A stretch of DNA of 64,000 nucleotides from Candidatus Paceibacterota bacterium (lineage in GTDB: Bacteria > Verrucomicrobiota > Verrucomicrobiia > Limisphaerales > UBA8199). Shown here piece by piece: positions 17,871 through 26,375 of the stretch. Both the position numbers and the translations under genes were made by a program. The stretch covers positions 3,582 through 67,581 of the forward strand of contig DAOTCE010000028.1 of assembly GCA_035452965.1 (NCBI GenBank). Reading direction: 5' to 3'. The notes beneath the pieces were generated by a model. The model saw only the letters and a list, made by a program, of their open reading frames with translations, did no database searches and was not told the origin of the DNA. Position 1 is the stretch's first letter, and every line of letters starts with the position of its first letter.

Positions 17871-20354
17871 ATGAAGAACAATGATGGATCCCTCACCGAC
17901 GCCCAATTGAAGGCGGAGTTGGAGCGGTGCGAATATTGCGAGGAGAAGCCCTGCAAGGCAGCCTGTCCGGCGGATTGCTCGCCGGCGGACTTCATCATGG
18001 CGGCCAGGATGGGGGCGAAGTCCGACTACCGACGTTCCGGGGCGTTGATCATGGGGTCGAATCCCCTCGGGTGGGTGTGCGGTGTGGTGTGCCCGGATTA
18101 CTTCTGCATGAAGGCGTGTTCGCGCCGCACGTTCGATCACCCCATCAACATCCCCGCCGTCCAGGCCAGCGTGATGAAGCGCGCGTACGAGGCCGGCCTC
18201 GGCAGCTTCAAAGCGCCCAGGTGCAATGGGAAGAAGGTCGCGGTGGTTGGCGCCGGCCCGGCGGGATTGGGAGCAGCCAGCTTGCTCGCGCAGCGTGGTT
18301 ACAAGGTGACGGTGTACGAGCAGCGCAAGCGGCTGGGCGGCATGATGAAGCTCATCCCGGACTTCCGGCTCGACAAGCACGTGCCGCGCCGAGACCTCGA
18401 GTTCCTCAAGCGCCTTGGGGCGATGGACTTTCAGATGGGCACGGCGGTATCCGACCCGGCAGCGCTGCTGGAAACGCACCAGGCGGTGATCGTATGCGCG
18501 GGGCTGGAGGAGCCGATGCGACTGGACATCCCGGGCTGGGAACACGCGCTGTCCTGGCAGCAGTATCTGGATCGCCAGCAAGAGATCGCCGTCAGGGGCA
18601 AGCGGGTGGCGGTGCTGGGCGGCGGCGCGGTGGCGGTTGACTGTGCCACGACGGCCAGGCGGCGCGGTGCCCTGTCGGTGGAACTGATTTACCGGCGCAG
18701 GCAGCAAGACATGCCCCTGACCGCTTACGAACGGGATATGCTGCTGGAGAATGGCATTGAGATCGCCAGTTGCTCCAAGCCACTCGCAGTCGTCCACAAG
18801 GGGAAGAAGGTCACCGGCCTGCGAATCGCCCGAATGATGTTGCCGCGAGGCAAAGCGCCCCGGCCGGAGAATTTCGTCATCCATAAGAAGGAGTCGCCCG
18901 TCTTCCGGCAGTTCGATCTGGTTATCTCCGCGATCGGCAGCCGGCCCCGAATGCCAGTGAAGAAGGTTCGTGGCATATTCTACGCGGGCGACATGATTCT
19001 GGGCTCCTCGACGGTGGTCGAGGCGGTCGCCACCGGGAAGAACGCCGCCCTGGAGGCCGATGCGTTCCTGCATGGCGAGAAGCTGCCGCGGTTCAAGAAC
19101 CGCGCCAAGAGCCACGCTGTCCTGGCGGGTCTGGAGCTCCGCCCGGTCCCCCTCGACGCGGAGTTCTTCGGCCGCAAGATCCGATCGCCCTTCCTGCTTT
19201 CGGCGGCGCCGCACACCGACGGCTACGAGCAGATGCGCAAGGCCTACGAAGCCGGCTGGTCCGGCGGCGTGATGAAGACGGCCTTCGACAATGTGCCGAT
19301 TCACATCCCCGCCGAGTACATGACCGTGTTCGGCCCCTCGACCTACGGCAATTGCGACAATGTTTCCGGGCATGACCTTGACCGCGTGTGCCAGGAGGTC
19401 GGGCAGTTGGTCAGTGAGTTCCCGGACCGGCTGACGCTCGCCTCGACCGGCGGGCCGGTCACCGGGCGGGACGAGGCGGACAAAGCCGTCTGGCAATCCA
19501 ACACGCGGAAGCTGGAGGCTGCCGGAGCGATGGGGGTCGAATACAGCCTCTCCTGCCCGCAGGGCGGCGACGGCACGGAAGGCGACATCGTTTCGCAGAA
19601 TGCGGAGCTGGCGGCCAGGATCATTGACTGGGTGATGGAGGCCAGTTCCGAGGCGAACCCAAAGCTGTTCAAGCTTACTGCCGCGGTCACCTCCATCCAC
19701 CCGATCATCAAGCGCATTCAGCAGGTCTTCGCGAAGTATCCCAACAAGAAGGGTGGCGTCACCCTGGCCAACAGTTTCCCGTCGCTCGCCCTGCGCCCGG
19801 CGCAGAACCGCCAATGGGAAGAGGGAGTCGTGGTTGGCATGTCCGGCGAAGGGGTTTTGCCGATCAGCAACCTGACACTGGCCAAGGTATCCGGCATGGG
19901 GGTCGCCGTCTCGGGCAACGGCGGGCCGATGAACTACAAGGCCGCCGCCAATTTCCTGGCCCTGGGCGCTCAGACCGTGCAGTTCTGCACCATTGCGATG
20001 AAGTATGGCCTGGGCATTGTGAATGAACTGCACTCCGGGCTGAGCTACCTGATGGAGGACCGGGGCTTCAAGTCGGTGAAGGAGCTGATTGGCGCGGCGC
20101 TGCCCAATCCGATCACAGACTTCATGGCCCTGCCGGCTACCAAGAAGCTGCCGCGGGTGGACGCGGAACTCTGCCAGCACTGCGGCAACTGCACGCGCTG
20201 TCCCTACCAGGCCATCACGTTAAACGGAAAGAAAGTGCCGCTTTTCGAGCCCGCTCTGTGCATCGGCTGTTCGCTGTGCGCGCAGAAGTGTTTCGCCGGC
20301 GCCATAACTATGGGCGCCCGGACCACCCGGGAGCTGGCCGCCCTCCGGCACTAG
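17871..20354 (+). CDS. Dihydropyrimidine-dehydrogenase-like PreT-PreA fusion
   Basis: An 827-residue iron-sulphur flavoprotein that joins the two subunits of bacterial NAD-dependent dihydropyrimidine dehydrogenase, as in eukaryotic DPD. The N-terminus has cysteines C20, C23, C28, C32 and C70, C74, C83 for [4Fe-4S] clusters. An FAD motif (GAGPAG, residues 127-132) and a second nucleotide motif (VLGGGAVAVDCA) follow. A dihydroorotate-dehydrogenase-like barrel has the S-C-P loop cysteine at C562, the position of the DPD active-site cysteine. Two ferredoxin-type clusters (C-x2-C-x2-C...C-x2-C-x2-C) close the protein. ATG 17871 was preferred to an upstream in-frame start without similarity. It heads an operon with ssnA, ygeY and a PLP enzyme, in the place that YgfK holds in other bacteria. 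The domain order here (GltD-like first) is that of PreT-PreA, not YgfK. Whether uracil or a purine derivative is the substrate is open. Confidence 0.82.
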   Translation: MKNNDGSLTDAQLKAELERCEYCEEKPCKAACPADCSPADFIMAARMGAKSDYRRSGALIMGSNPLGWVCGVVCPDYFCMKACSRRTFDHPINIPAVQASVMKRAYEAGLGSFKAPRCNGKKVAVVGAGPAGLGAASLLAQRGYKVTVYEQRKRLGGMMKLIPDFRLDKHVPRRDLEFLKRLGAMDFQMGTAVSDPAALLETHQAVIVCAGLEEPMRLDIPGWEHALSWQQYLDRQQEIAVRGKRVAVLGGGAVAVDCATTARRRGALSVELIYRRRQQDMPLTAYERDMLLENGIEIASCSKPLAVVHKGKKVTGLRIARMMLPRGKAPRPENFVIHKKESPVFRQFDLVISAIGSRPRMPVKKVRGIFYAGDMILGSSTVVEAVATGKNAALEADAFLHGEKLPRFKNRAKSHAVLAGLELRPVPLDAEFFGRKIRSPFLLSAAPHTDGYEQMRKAYEAGWSGGVMKTAFDNVPIHIPAEYMTVFGPSTYGNCDNVSGHDLDRVCQEVGQLVSEFPDRLTLASTGGPVTGRDEADKAVWQSNTRKLEAAGAMGVEYSLSCPQGGDGTEGDIVSQNAELAARIIDWVMEASSEANPKLFKLTAAVTSIHPIIKRIQQVFAKYPNKKGGVTLANSFPSLALRPAQNRQWEEGVVVGMSGEGVLPISNLTLAKVSGMGVAVSGNGGPMNYKAAANFLALGAQTVQFCTIAMKYGLGIVNELHSGLSYLMEDRGFKSVKELIGAALPNPITDFMALPATKKLPRVDAELCQHCGNCTRCPYQAITLNGKKVPLFEPALCIGCSLCAQKCFAGAITMGARTTRELAALRH

Positions 20355-20377
20355 CCCAGGCAACCGCACAACCCGCA

Positions 20378-21721
20378 ATGCCGCTGCTCATCGAGAATGG
20401 AACCGTGCTCACTGGGGGCAGGAAGCCGGCCGTCCTGCCTAATCACTCAGTCCTCATCGAAGATGGTTGCATCACGAAGGTTGCGCCCAGGAATCGGTTC
20501 AAGGGGTTTGCAGGCAAACGCATTGACGCCTCGCGCAAGGTTGTGGCCCCGGGCTTCATCAACGCCCACACGCACTTCTACAGCACCTTCGCACGCGGCC
20601 TGACCAGGACCCGGCCGGCCGGGAACTTCGTCGAGGTGCTGGAGAATCTTTGGTGGCGGCTCGACACGGCCCTGACGACCGAGGATTGCTATTACAGCGC
20701 GCTCGTCGCCCTGCTGGAGGCGATCCGCCACGGCACCACGACGCTCATTGACCATCACGCCAGCCCCCACGCGGTTCGCGGTTCGCTCCAGGCCATCGAG
20801 CGGGCGGTTCGACAGAGTGGCCTGCGGGCTTGCCTCTGCTACGAGGTCTCGGACCGTGACGGCGCGCGCATCAGCAAGGAGGGCCTGGAGGAGAATGTTG
20901 CCTTCCTTCGCCATTGTCAGTCCGCGGCAGCGCCCGCCAACACTCGCTCCTCTCACCTCTCTGCCCTCTTTGGCCTCCACGCCGCCTTCACGCTCAAGGA
21001 CGCCACGCTGGAAAAGGCTGCCGCCCTTGGCCGCGACCTGGGCACCGGCTTCCACATCCATGTCGCGGAGGACCTGAGCGACCAACAACACTCCCAGCGG
21101 CGGCACCGCCTGCGGGTGGTCGAGCGACTGCACAAGTTCGGCATCCTGGGCCCCCGCAGCATCGCCGCGCATTGCGTCCACGTGAATCCTCGCGAGATGG
21201 ATCTGCTGGCGCAGACGCAAACGGCCGTTATCCATAATCCGCAATCCAACATGAACAACGCGGTGGGCATGGCGAACATCGTCGAGTTGTTCAAGCGGAA
21301 GGTTCTAGTCGGGCTGGGTACCGATGCCATGACCACCAATATGATCGAGGAGCTGCGCGCCGCCATATGGGGGCAGCATCTGGCCGCCCGGAATCCCTCA
21401 GTGGGCTTTGGCGAAGCCGTGTCGGCGCTTCTGTTCAACAACCCCACCATCGCGGGCAGGTGCTTCAATCTGCCGCTGGGTGAACTCCGCGAGGGTTGCG
21501 TCGGTGACGCGGTGGTCATTGACTACGATCCGCCCACGCCGCTGGAGGCGGGCAACACTTTCGGCCACCTCGTTTTCGGCATGTCCCAGGCCGCGGTAGA
21601 GACAACCATCGTTGGCGGGCGCGTCCTGATGCTGAATAAGCGCCTGACCCTCGACCTGGACGAGCGGCGCATCAACGCCCGCGCCCGCGAACTGGCCGCC
21701 AAATTATGGAAGAGAATATGA
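20378..21721 (+). CDS. ssnA: Putative aminohydrolase SsnA
   Basis: A metal-dependent amidohydrolase, 447 residues, very similar in motif order to E. coli SsnA. The metal site H64-x-H66 is in GFINAHTHFYS. The SsnA-characteristic N-L-W-W-R-L-D-T-A-L follows, then I-D-H-H-A-S-P, H-I-H-V-A-E-D-L, H-N-P-Q-S-N-M-N-N and L-G-T-D-A-M. It is expected to deaminate or ring-open an N-heterocycle. In E. coli it belongs to the xdh-yge-ygf region linked to purine breakdown, but its exact substrate is not firmly known. The start at 20378 (MPLLIENG) is 23 bases after the DPD-like gene, and the stop overlaps the ygeY start. Confidence 0.9.
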   Translation: MPLLIENGTVLTGGRKPAVLPNHSVLIEDGCITKVAPRNRFKGFAGKRIDASRKVVAPGFINAHTHFYSTFARGLTRTRPAGNFVEVLENLWWRLDTALTTEDCYYSALVALLEAIRHGTTTLIDHHASPHAVRGSLQAIERAVRQSGLRACLCYEVSDRDGARISKEGLEENVAFLRHCQSAAAPANTRSSHLSALFGLHAAFTLKDATLEKAAALGRDLGTGFHIHVAEDLSDQQHSQRRHRLRVVERLHKFGILGPRSIAAHCVHVNPREMDLLAQTQTAVIHNPQSNMNNAVGMANIVELFKRKVLVGLGTDAMTTNMIEELRAAIWGQHLAARNPSVGFGEAVSALLFNNPTIAGRCFNLPLGELREGCVGDAVVIDYDPPTPLEAGNTFGHLVFGMSQAAVETTIVGGRVLMLNKRLTLDLDERRINARARELAAKLWKRI

Positions 21722-22926
21722 ACTACACCTACCAAGCTATTCAGAAACGCGCCAAGGCGCTTGAAAAAGAAACGGTCCGCTTCCTGGCGGACATGGTCCG
21801 CACCCCTTCCTTTTCCTCGAAGGAGGAGAAGGTCATCGCCGTAATCAGGAAGGAGATGAAGAAGGTCGGCTTCGACGGGGTGCGCGTTGACGGCCTGGGC
21901 AACATCATCGGGCGCATCGGCAAAGGCCGTCGCGTGATCGCTTTCGACGCCCACATTGACACGGTGTATCCCGGCGATCGCGAGCAGTGGAGCTTCGACC
22001 CTTTCCAGCCGCGCATCAAGGGCGGCAAGATCTGGGGCCGCGGGACGGTGGATCAGAAAGGCGGCATGGCCTCGATGGTCTATGCGGCCAGAATCATCAA
22101 AGAGCTGGGGCTCAATGACCAGTTCACGATCTACTTCACCGGCACCGTGATGGAGGAGGATTGCGACGGCCTGTGCTGGCAGTACCTGCTCAAGGAGGAG
22201 AAGCTGCAGCCGGAGTTTGTCGTAATCACCGAGCCGACCAACCTGAACATCTATCGCGGTCACCGTGGCCGGATGGAGATTCGCGTGGAGGTCAAAGGCC
22301 GGAGTTGCCACGGCTCGGCGCCCGAGCGCGGGGACAACGCCATCTACAAGATCGCGCGCATCGCGCTGGAGATCGAGAAGCTGAACGAGCGCCTGCGGAA
22401 GGACCGGTTTCTCGGCAAGGGCACGGTCACCGTCACGGAGGCGCGCTCCTCCTCGCCGTCGCTCTGCGCGGTGGCGGACGGGGCCGGGATCCATCTGGAT
22501 CGGCGGCTGACGGCGGGGGAGACCAAGGCAAGCGCGCTGGCTGAAGTGCGCGACGCGGCAAAGCGGGCGGGATATCCCGACGCCAAAGTGTTTGTGCTCA
22601 ATTACGCCGAGCCGGCCTACACCGGCAAGGTATACCCGACGGAGAAGTACTATCCCACCTGGGTGCTGGAGCCGAAATCGCCCTACCTGAAGGACGCCGT
22701 GGCGGCCTACAAGGGAGTTCTGGGGAAAGCTCCGCTGGTGGACAAGTGGACCTTCAGCACGAACGCCATTGCCATCGCCGGCATGAGGGGAATCCCATGT
22801 CTTGGGCTTGGTCCGGGTAACGAGGTGTATGCCCACGCTCCAAACGAGGCCTGCCCCGTGCACCATCTGAGTGCCGCCGCGGCTTTTTACGCCGCCCTGG
22901 TCGCCCGGCTGAATGGGAAGGCATGA
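21718..22926 (+). CDS. ygeY: YgeY family M20-type amidohydrolase/peptidase
   Basis: A zinc-dependent M20-family hydrolase, 402 residues, with near-complete motif identity to E. coli YgeY. It has A-H-I-D-T-V (metal ligands H79, D81), V-D-Q-K-G-G-M-A-S-M-V-Y and E-E-D-C-D-G-L-C-W-Q-Y (catalytic/metal glutamates). G-R-M-E-I-R-V-E-V-K-G, C-H-G-S-A-P-E-R-G-D-N-A-I and V-D-K-W-T-F-S-T-N follow. I chose ATG 21718, which overlaps the ssnA stop as ATGA and has GGAAG five bases upstream; ATG 21706 is possible. It probably hydrolyses a carbamoyl- or ureido-type intermediate of purine or pyrimidine breakdown. This is inferred from context and is not proven for the family as far as I know. Confidence 0.9.
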   Translation: MNYTYQAIQKRAKALEKETVRFLADMVRTPSFSSKEEKVIAVIRKEMKKVGFDGVRVDGLGNIIGRIGKGRRVIAFDAHIDTVYPGDREQWSFDPFQPRIKGGKIWGRGTVDQKGGMASMVYAARIIKELGLNDQFTIYFTGTVMEEDCDGLCWQYLLKEEKLQPEFVVITEPTNLNIYRGHRGRMEIRVEVKGRSCHGSAPERGDNAIYKIARIALEIEKLNERLRKDRFLGKGTVTVTEARSSSPSLCAVADGAGIHLDRRLTAGETKASALAEVRDAAKRAGYPDAKVFVLNYAEPAYTGKVYPTEKYYPTWVLEPKSPYLKDAVAAYKGVLGKAPLVDKWTFSTNAIAIAGMRGIPCLGLGPGNEVYAHAPNEACPVHHLSAAAAFYAALVARLNGKA

Positions 22927-24128
22927 CGCCATTTTTCTACCAGTGCACCACCTGCGGCAAACCTTACCGGCGGGATGAGGTTCGCTACCTCTGCCCGTCC
23001 TGCGCGGCGGATTACCGTCCGGGCATTCCGCTGCTCGGTGTGCTCTCCGTCCAGTTTGACTACGCCGCCATCAAGCGGCGTTTCCGGAAGCAGAGTCCGG
23101 ACTGGAATCTCTTCTCCGCGGTCGAACCGAAGCACTACCCGCCCTATGCGGTTGGCCACACACCATTTCTCCCGGCTGCCGCGCTGGGCAAAGCGCTGGG
23201 GTTCGAGAACGTCTGGCTCAAGAACGACGGTCTCAACCCGAGCGCCTCGCTGAAAGACCGGGCTTCTTACCTGGTCGTGGCGGAGGCCAACCGCCTCAAG
23301 GAGCCCTCTATTGTCACCGCCTCGACCGGCAACGCCGCCAGCGCGCTGGCAGCCGTCTGTGCCGCCGCAGGCAGGCAGGCGATCATCTTCGTGCCCGAAA
23401 GCGCGCCGAAAGCCAAGCTCGTGCAGATGGTGCTTTACGGCGCCCGGGTGATTCCTGTGCGCGGCACTTACGATGATGCGTTCCGGCTGTCGCTCGAATA
23501 TACCGCTCGCAAGGGCGGCCTCAACCGCAACACTGCGTATCATCCCCTGACCATCGAGGGGAAGAAGACGGTCGGGCTGGAGATCTACGAGCAGAACAAG
23601 TTCCGGGTGCCGGACGCGATCCTTGTGCCGGTCGGTGACGGGGTGATTATCAGCGGTGTGTATAAAGCCTTCTACGACCTGAAGGCTGCCGGGTTGATTG
23701 CCAGGTTGCCGCGGCTGGTGTGCGTGCAAGCCGAGCGCTCGGCGGCCATCCACCATTACATCCGCACCGGGAAGTGTCAGAATGCGCGGCGGCCCGCTAC
23801 GATCGCCGACTCGATTTCGGTCTCCGTCCCTTCGAACGCGCACATGGCTCGCCGGGCGGTGGTGGAGAGCCGGGGATTCTCCGTTACCGTATCGGACCGG
23901 GAGATTCTGCGCGGGCAAGGAATGCTGGCAGAAAAGGCCGGCATTTTCGCCGAGCCGGCGGCTGCGGCGACGGTAGCGGCGTTGCGGAAACTGCAAGGCT
24001 CCGACTTGCTGGGCCGGAGGGAGCGAATCGTGCTCCTCATCACCGGCCACGGCCTCAAAGACGTTGACGCGGCGATGGGCACGATTCGCATCCCGCCCTC
24101 GATTGAGCCGACCCTTGACGCGCTGTAA
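22923..24128 (+). CDS. Threonine-synthase-like PLP enzyme with zinc ribbon
   Basis: A fold-type II PLP enzyme of 401 residues. An N-terminal zinc ribbon (C8, C11, C24, C27) precedes the catalytic domain. The PLP lysine is K111 in L-N-P-S-A-S-L-K-D-R-A-S, followed by T-A-S-T-G-N-A-A-S-A-L-A and the glycine-rich P-V-G-D-G-V-I-I-S-G phosphate loop. By domain it resembles threonine synthase, but it overlaps ygeY by ATGA, the slot held in E. coli by YgeX (diaminopropionate ammonia-lyase). A lyase acting on a diaminopropionate- or serine-type product of the same pathway is therefore plausible. A housekeeping ThrC role cannot be excluded; no thr genes are nearby. Confidence 0.75.
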   Translation: MTPFFYQCTTCGKPYRRDEVRYLCPSCAADYRPGIPLLGVLSVQFDYAAIKRRFRKQSPDWNLFSAVEPKHYPPYAVGHTPFLPAAALGKALGFENVWLKNDGLNPSASLKDRASYLVVAEANRLKEPSIVTASTGNAASALAAVCAAAGRQAIIFVPESAPKAKLVQMVLYGARVIPVRGTYDDAFRLSLEYTARKGGLNRNTAYHPLTIEGKKTVGLEIYEQNKFRVPDAILVPVGDGVIISGVYKAFYDLKAAGLIARLPRLVCVQAERSAAIHHYIRTGKCQNARRPATIADSISVSVPSNAHMARRAVVESRGFSVTVSDREILRGQGMLAEKAGIFAEPAAAATVAALRKLQGSDLLGRRERIVLLITGHGLKDVDAAMGTIRIPPSIEPTLDAL

Positions 24129-24161
24129 ACCCTGCCCGATAGCTAACCTCGGCAACTGTAT

Positions 24162-25586
24162 ATGAAACTCGGACTTGAAAAACCGCTTCGGCTAAACCTC
24201 CTCGGCCTGGCCGGCTCCCTCATCTTTGCGGCAACGACAACTTACGCCGCTGTGCCCAGCCAGAATTGGCCGCAGTGGCGCGGCCCGCTGCAGAACGGTG
24301 TTGCGCCAGAGGCCACTCCTCCGATCACCTGGAGCGAGACCAACAACGTCAAATGGAAGGTGAGGCTCCCCGGCGGCGGCCACGCCACGCCCATCATCTG
24401 GGAAGACCGCATCTTCATCCAAACCGCAATCCCCACCGGCAGGAAGGTCGAAACGAACACCGCTGCCGCCGGCGAGCAGCCATCCGCAGTCCGCGCCGAG
24501 CCGCCTCCAAAGGGAGAAGGCAGACCCGACGGCCCGGGCGGCCGAAAGGGCCGGGGCGGTTTCGGCGGCGGCGCCAAGCCAACGGAGTTTTATCAGTTCG
24601 CGGTGCTGTGCCTGGACCGTCAGACGGGCAAGGTGCTTTGGCAGAAGGTGGCCCGCGAGGAGGTTCCCCATGAAGGCTATCGGCAAAACGAGGGCAGCTT
24701 CGCTTCCTCCTCGGGTCTCACTGACGGCAAACACCTCATCGCCTGTTTCGGTTCGCGTGGCCTCTACTGTTTTGACCTGAACGGAAAGCTCTTGTGGGAA
24801 CATGACCTGGGCAAGATGCGCATGGTAATGGCCTTTGGCGAAGGCAGCTCGCCCGCGCTTCACGAGGATACTCTCATCGTGAATTGCGATAATGAGGACG
24901 ACTCGTTCATCGTCGCGCTGGACAAGACCACCGGCAAGCCGCGTTGGAAAAAGACGCGCGAGGAGCGCACGTCCTGGTCCACCCCGCTCATTATTCAACG
25001 CGACGGCAAAACCCAGGCCGTGGTGGCCGCGACCGGCAAGATCCGCAGCTACGATGTGGCTTCCGGCGACGTCATTTGGGAGTGCGGCGGGCTCACTCGC
25101 AACGTGGTCCCCTGCCCTGTCGCCGACGCGAACACGGTCTACTGCATGAGCGGATTCCAGGGCAACGCTTTGCTGGCGATCCGACTGGGCCGCACGGGCG
25201 ATCTCACCGGCACGGATGCCATCGCCTGGACGCGCAAGCGGAGCACTCCTTATGTTCCCTCTCCGCTGCTCTACGACGGCAGGCTCTACTTCTTCGCCGG
25301 CAACAACGGCGTGCTCACCTGCCTGGACACCAAAGCCGGCGACGCGCTGATTGATGCGCACAAGTTGGAGGACCTTTCTGGCGTGTATGCCTCGCCGCTG
25401 GGCGCCGCGGGCAGAGTCTATCTTCCCGGCCGAAACGGCGTCACCGTGGTGCTCAAGCGTTCCGACAAACTTGAAGTGCTCGCCGTCAACCGGCTGGACG
25501 AGAAGTTCGATGCGTCGCCCGTGGCGGTCGGCAAAGAGCTGTTTCTGCGCGGAGGCGAGCACCTTTACTGCCTCACGGAGAAGTAG
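24162..25586 (+). CDS. Exported PQQ-like beta-propeller repeat protein
   Basis: A secreted or outer-surface protein, 474 residues. The signal peptide ends near ...IFAATTTYA (about residue 29). The mature protein has W-P-Q-W-R-G-P-L-Q-N-G, then repeated blades with L-D-R-Q-T-G-K-V-L-W-Q, A-L-D-K-T-T-G-K-P-R-W and C-L-D-T-K-A-G-D-A-L, the PQQ_2/PQQ-binding-like propeller pattern. There is a glycine/proline-rich insert near residues 100-135. No quinone-site dehydrogenase residues are evident, so enzymatic activity is not claimed. Such proteins are numerous in Verrucomicrobiota and Planctomycetota. It lies 33 bases after the PLP enzyme but may be independently transcribed. Confidence 0.78.
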   Translation: MKLGLEKPLRLNLLGLAGSLIFAATTTYAAVPSQNWPQWRGPLQNGVAPEATPPITWSETNNVKWKVRLPGGGHATPIIWEDRIFIQTAIPTGRKVETNTAAAGEQPSAVRAEPPPKGEGRPDGPGGRKGRGGFGGGAKPTEFYQFAVLCLDRQTGKVLWQKVAREEVPHEGYRQNEGSFASSSGLTDGKHLIACFGSRGLYCFDLNGKLLWEHDLGKMRMVMAFGEGSSPALHEDTLIVNCDNEDDSFIVALDKTTGKPRWKKTREERTSWSTPLIIQRDGKTQAVVAATGKIRSYDVASGDVIWECGGLTRNVVPCPVADANTVYCMSGFQGNALLAIRLGRTGDLTGTDAIAWTRKRSTPYVPSPLLYDGRLYFFAGNNGVLTCLDTKAGDALIDAHKLEDLSGVYASPLGAAGRVYLPGRNGVTVVLKRSDKLEVLAVNRLDEKFDASPVAVGKELFLRGGEHLYCLTEK

Positions 25587-26375
25587 CTAAGCCGCTGCAA
25601 ACGTCGGGCAGCTGCCGACCGACCCTGCCGCCTGCGAGGTGTGCCAGGATGGCACACACTGCCTTATTGTCAAATTAAATCGCCAGGGAAAGACTGAGAG
25701 GAATCCGCTCCCTGGATCGTGGTCCCCCTGCCGGGAGGGCGAAAGCAGCTGAATTCTGACCATTCCGCATAAGTCTCTGCCGCTAATGCACTTACGGAGA
25801 ATTCGAGCCTCGGCAGCGTCTGTTGGCGGATGGCAGTCGTAAGTTCCGTAATTGCAACATATTACGTTTAGCAAACCTCAGATGTCAAGGTTGTATCCAC
25901 GGTGTGGATCCGGTGAGGATACGGAGTGGATACGGTGAGACTCCCTGGTGCGCCACGGTCCGTTCGTGGGCAGTGTCAAACTAAATTGCTCCATAATTCG
26001 CGGGGATGGCTCCTGCCTCCTTTCCTGTGTGCCAAGGACGTCCAAAGCGGTCGGTGATGCTGTGGGAAACGGTCGCGCCCAACCATGCGGGAGGGTTCCA
26101 TGCCGGCGTTGAACCAGACGAGGTTGCTGCCTTCGAAGACGTCTCTCATTCGCCATGGAGCAACCCCGCAGCCGGCGTGTGCTTCTCAGAAAAAGCTTTC
26201 GCGGCTTCCCGGATTCGGTTATGAACACGGCTGCATCAGCGACATGTGTGCCAATATGAGAGTCGATAACTCAGCGCAATGCTGGTTCTGGTGGTGCCTC
26301 GGCGGGAACAGCGGGTTGCCGATGGGCGCTGGCCGGCCAGGTTACGAAGCTCACAACCCTGAGTAACACGCACGC
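25587..26375. other. Long non-coding gap with one dispersed repeat and gene debris
   Basis: 789 bp without a convincing gene. It contains the left copy of the 64-bp inverted repeat (25881-25944). On the minus strand TTGACA and, 17 bases on, GTAATA (25886-25858) form a promoter-like pair pointing left. Around 26000-26200 the minus strand encodes a short peptide pattern in several frames that could be a decayed gene, but I cannot name it. No ribosome-binding site is obvious before the next gene at 26376. Confidence 0.4.
25881..25944 (-). repeat. Left copy of a 64-bp inverted dispersed repeat
   Basis: Matches the reverse complement of 39623-39686 at 59 of 64 positions. It contains internal short repeats of the form GTGGATACGGTGAG. 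The two copies face each other across 13.7 kb holding the hydrogenase cluster, an SMP-30 gene and a Ser/Thr kinase. The outer end of each carries TTGACATC, a possible -35 element reading outward. Confidence 0.8.

Noticed and set aside
17790..20180. 796-codon open frame antisense to the DPD-like gene
   Set aside because: Same reason: complementary strand of a clear iron-sulphur flavoprotein, no recognisable motif.
17871..20354. YgfK (putative selenate reductase-type) assignment
   Set aside because: Domain order is GltD-like first, then the DHOD-like barrel and ferredoxin, which is that of PreT-PreA/DPD and the reverse of YgfK.
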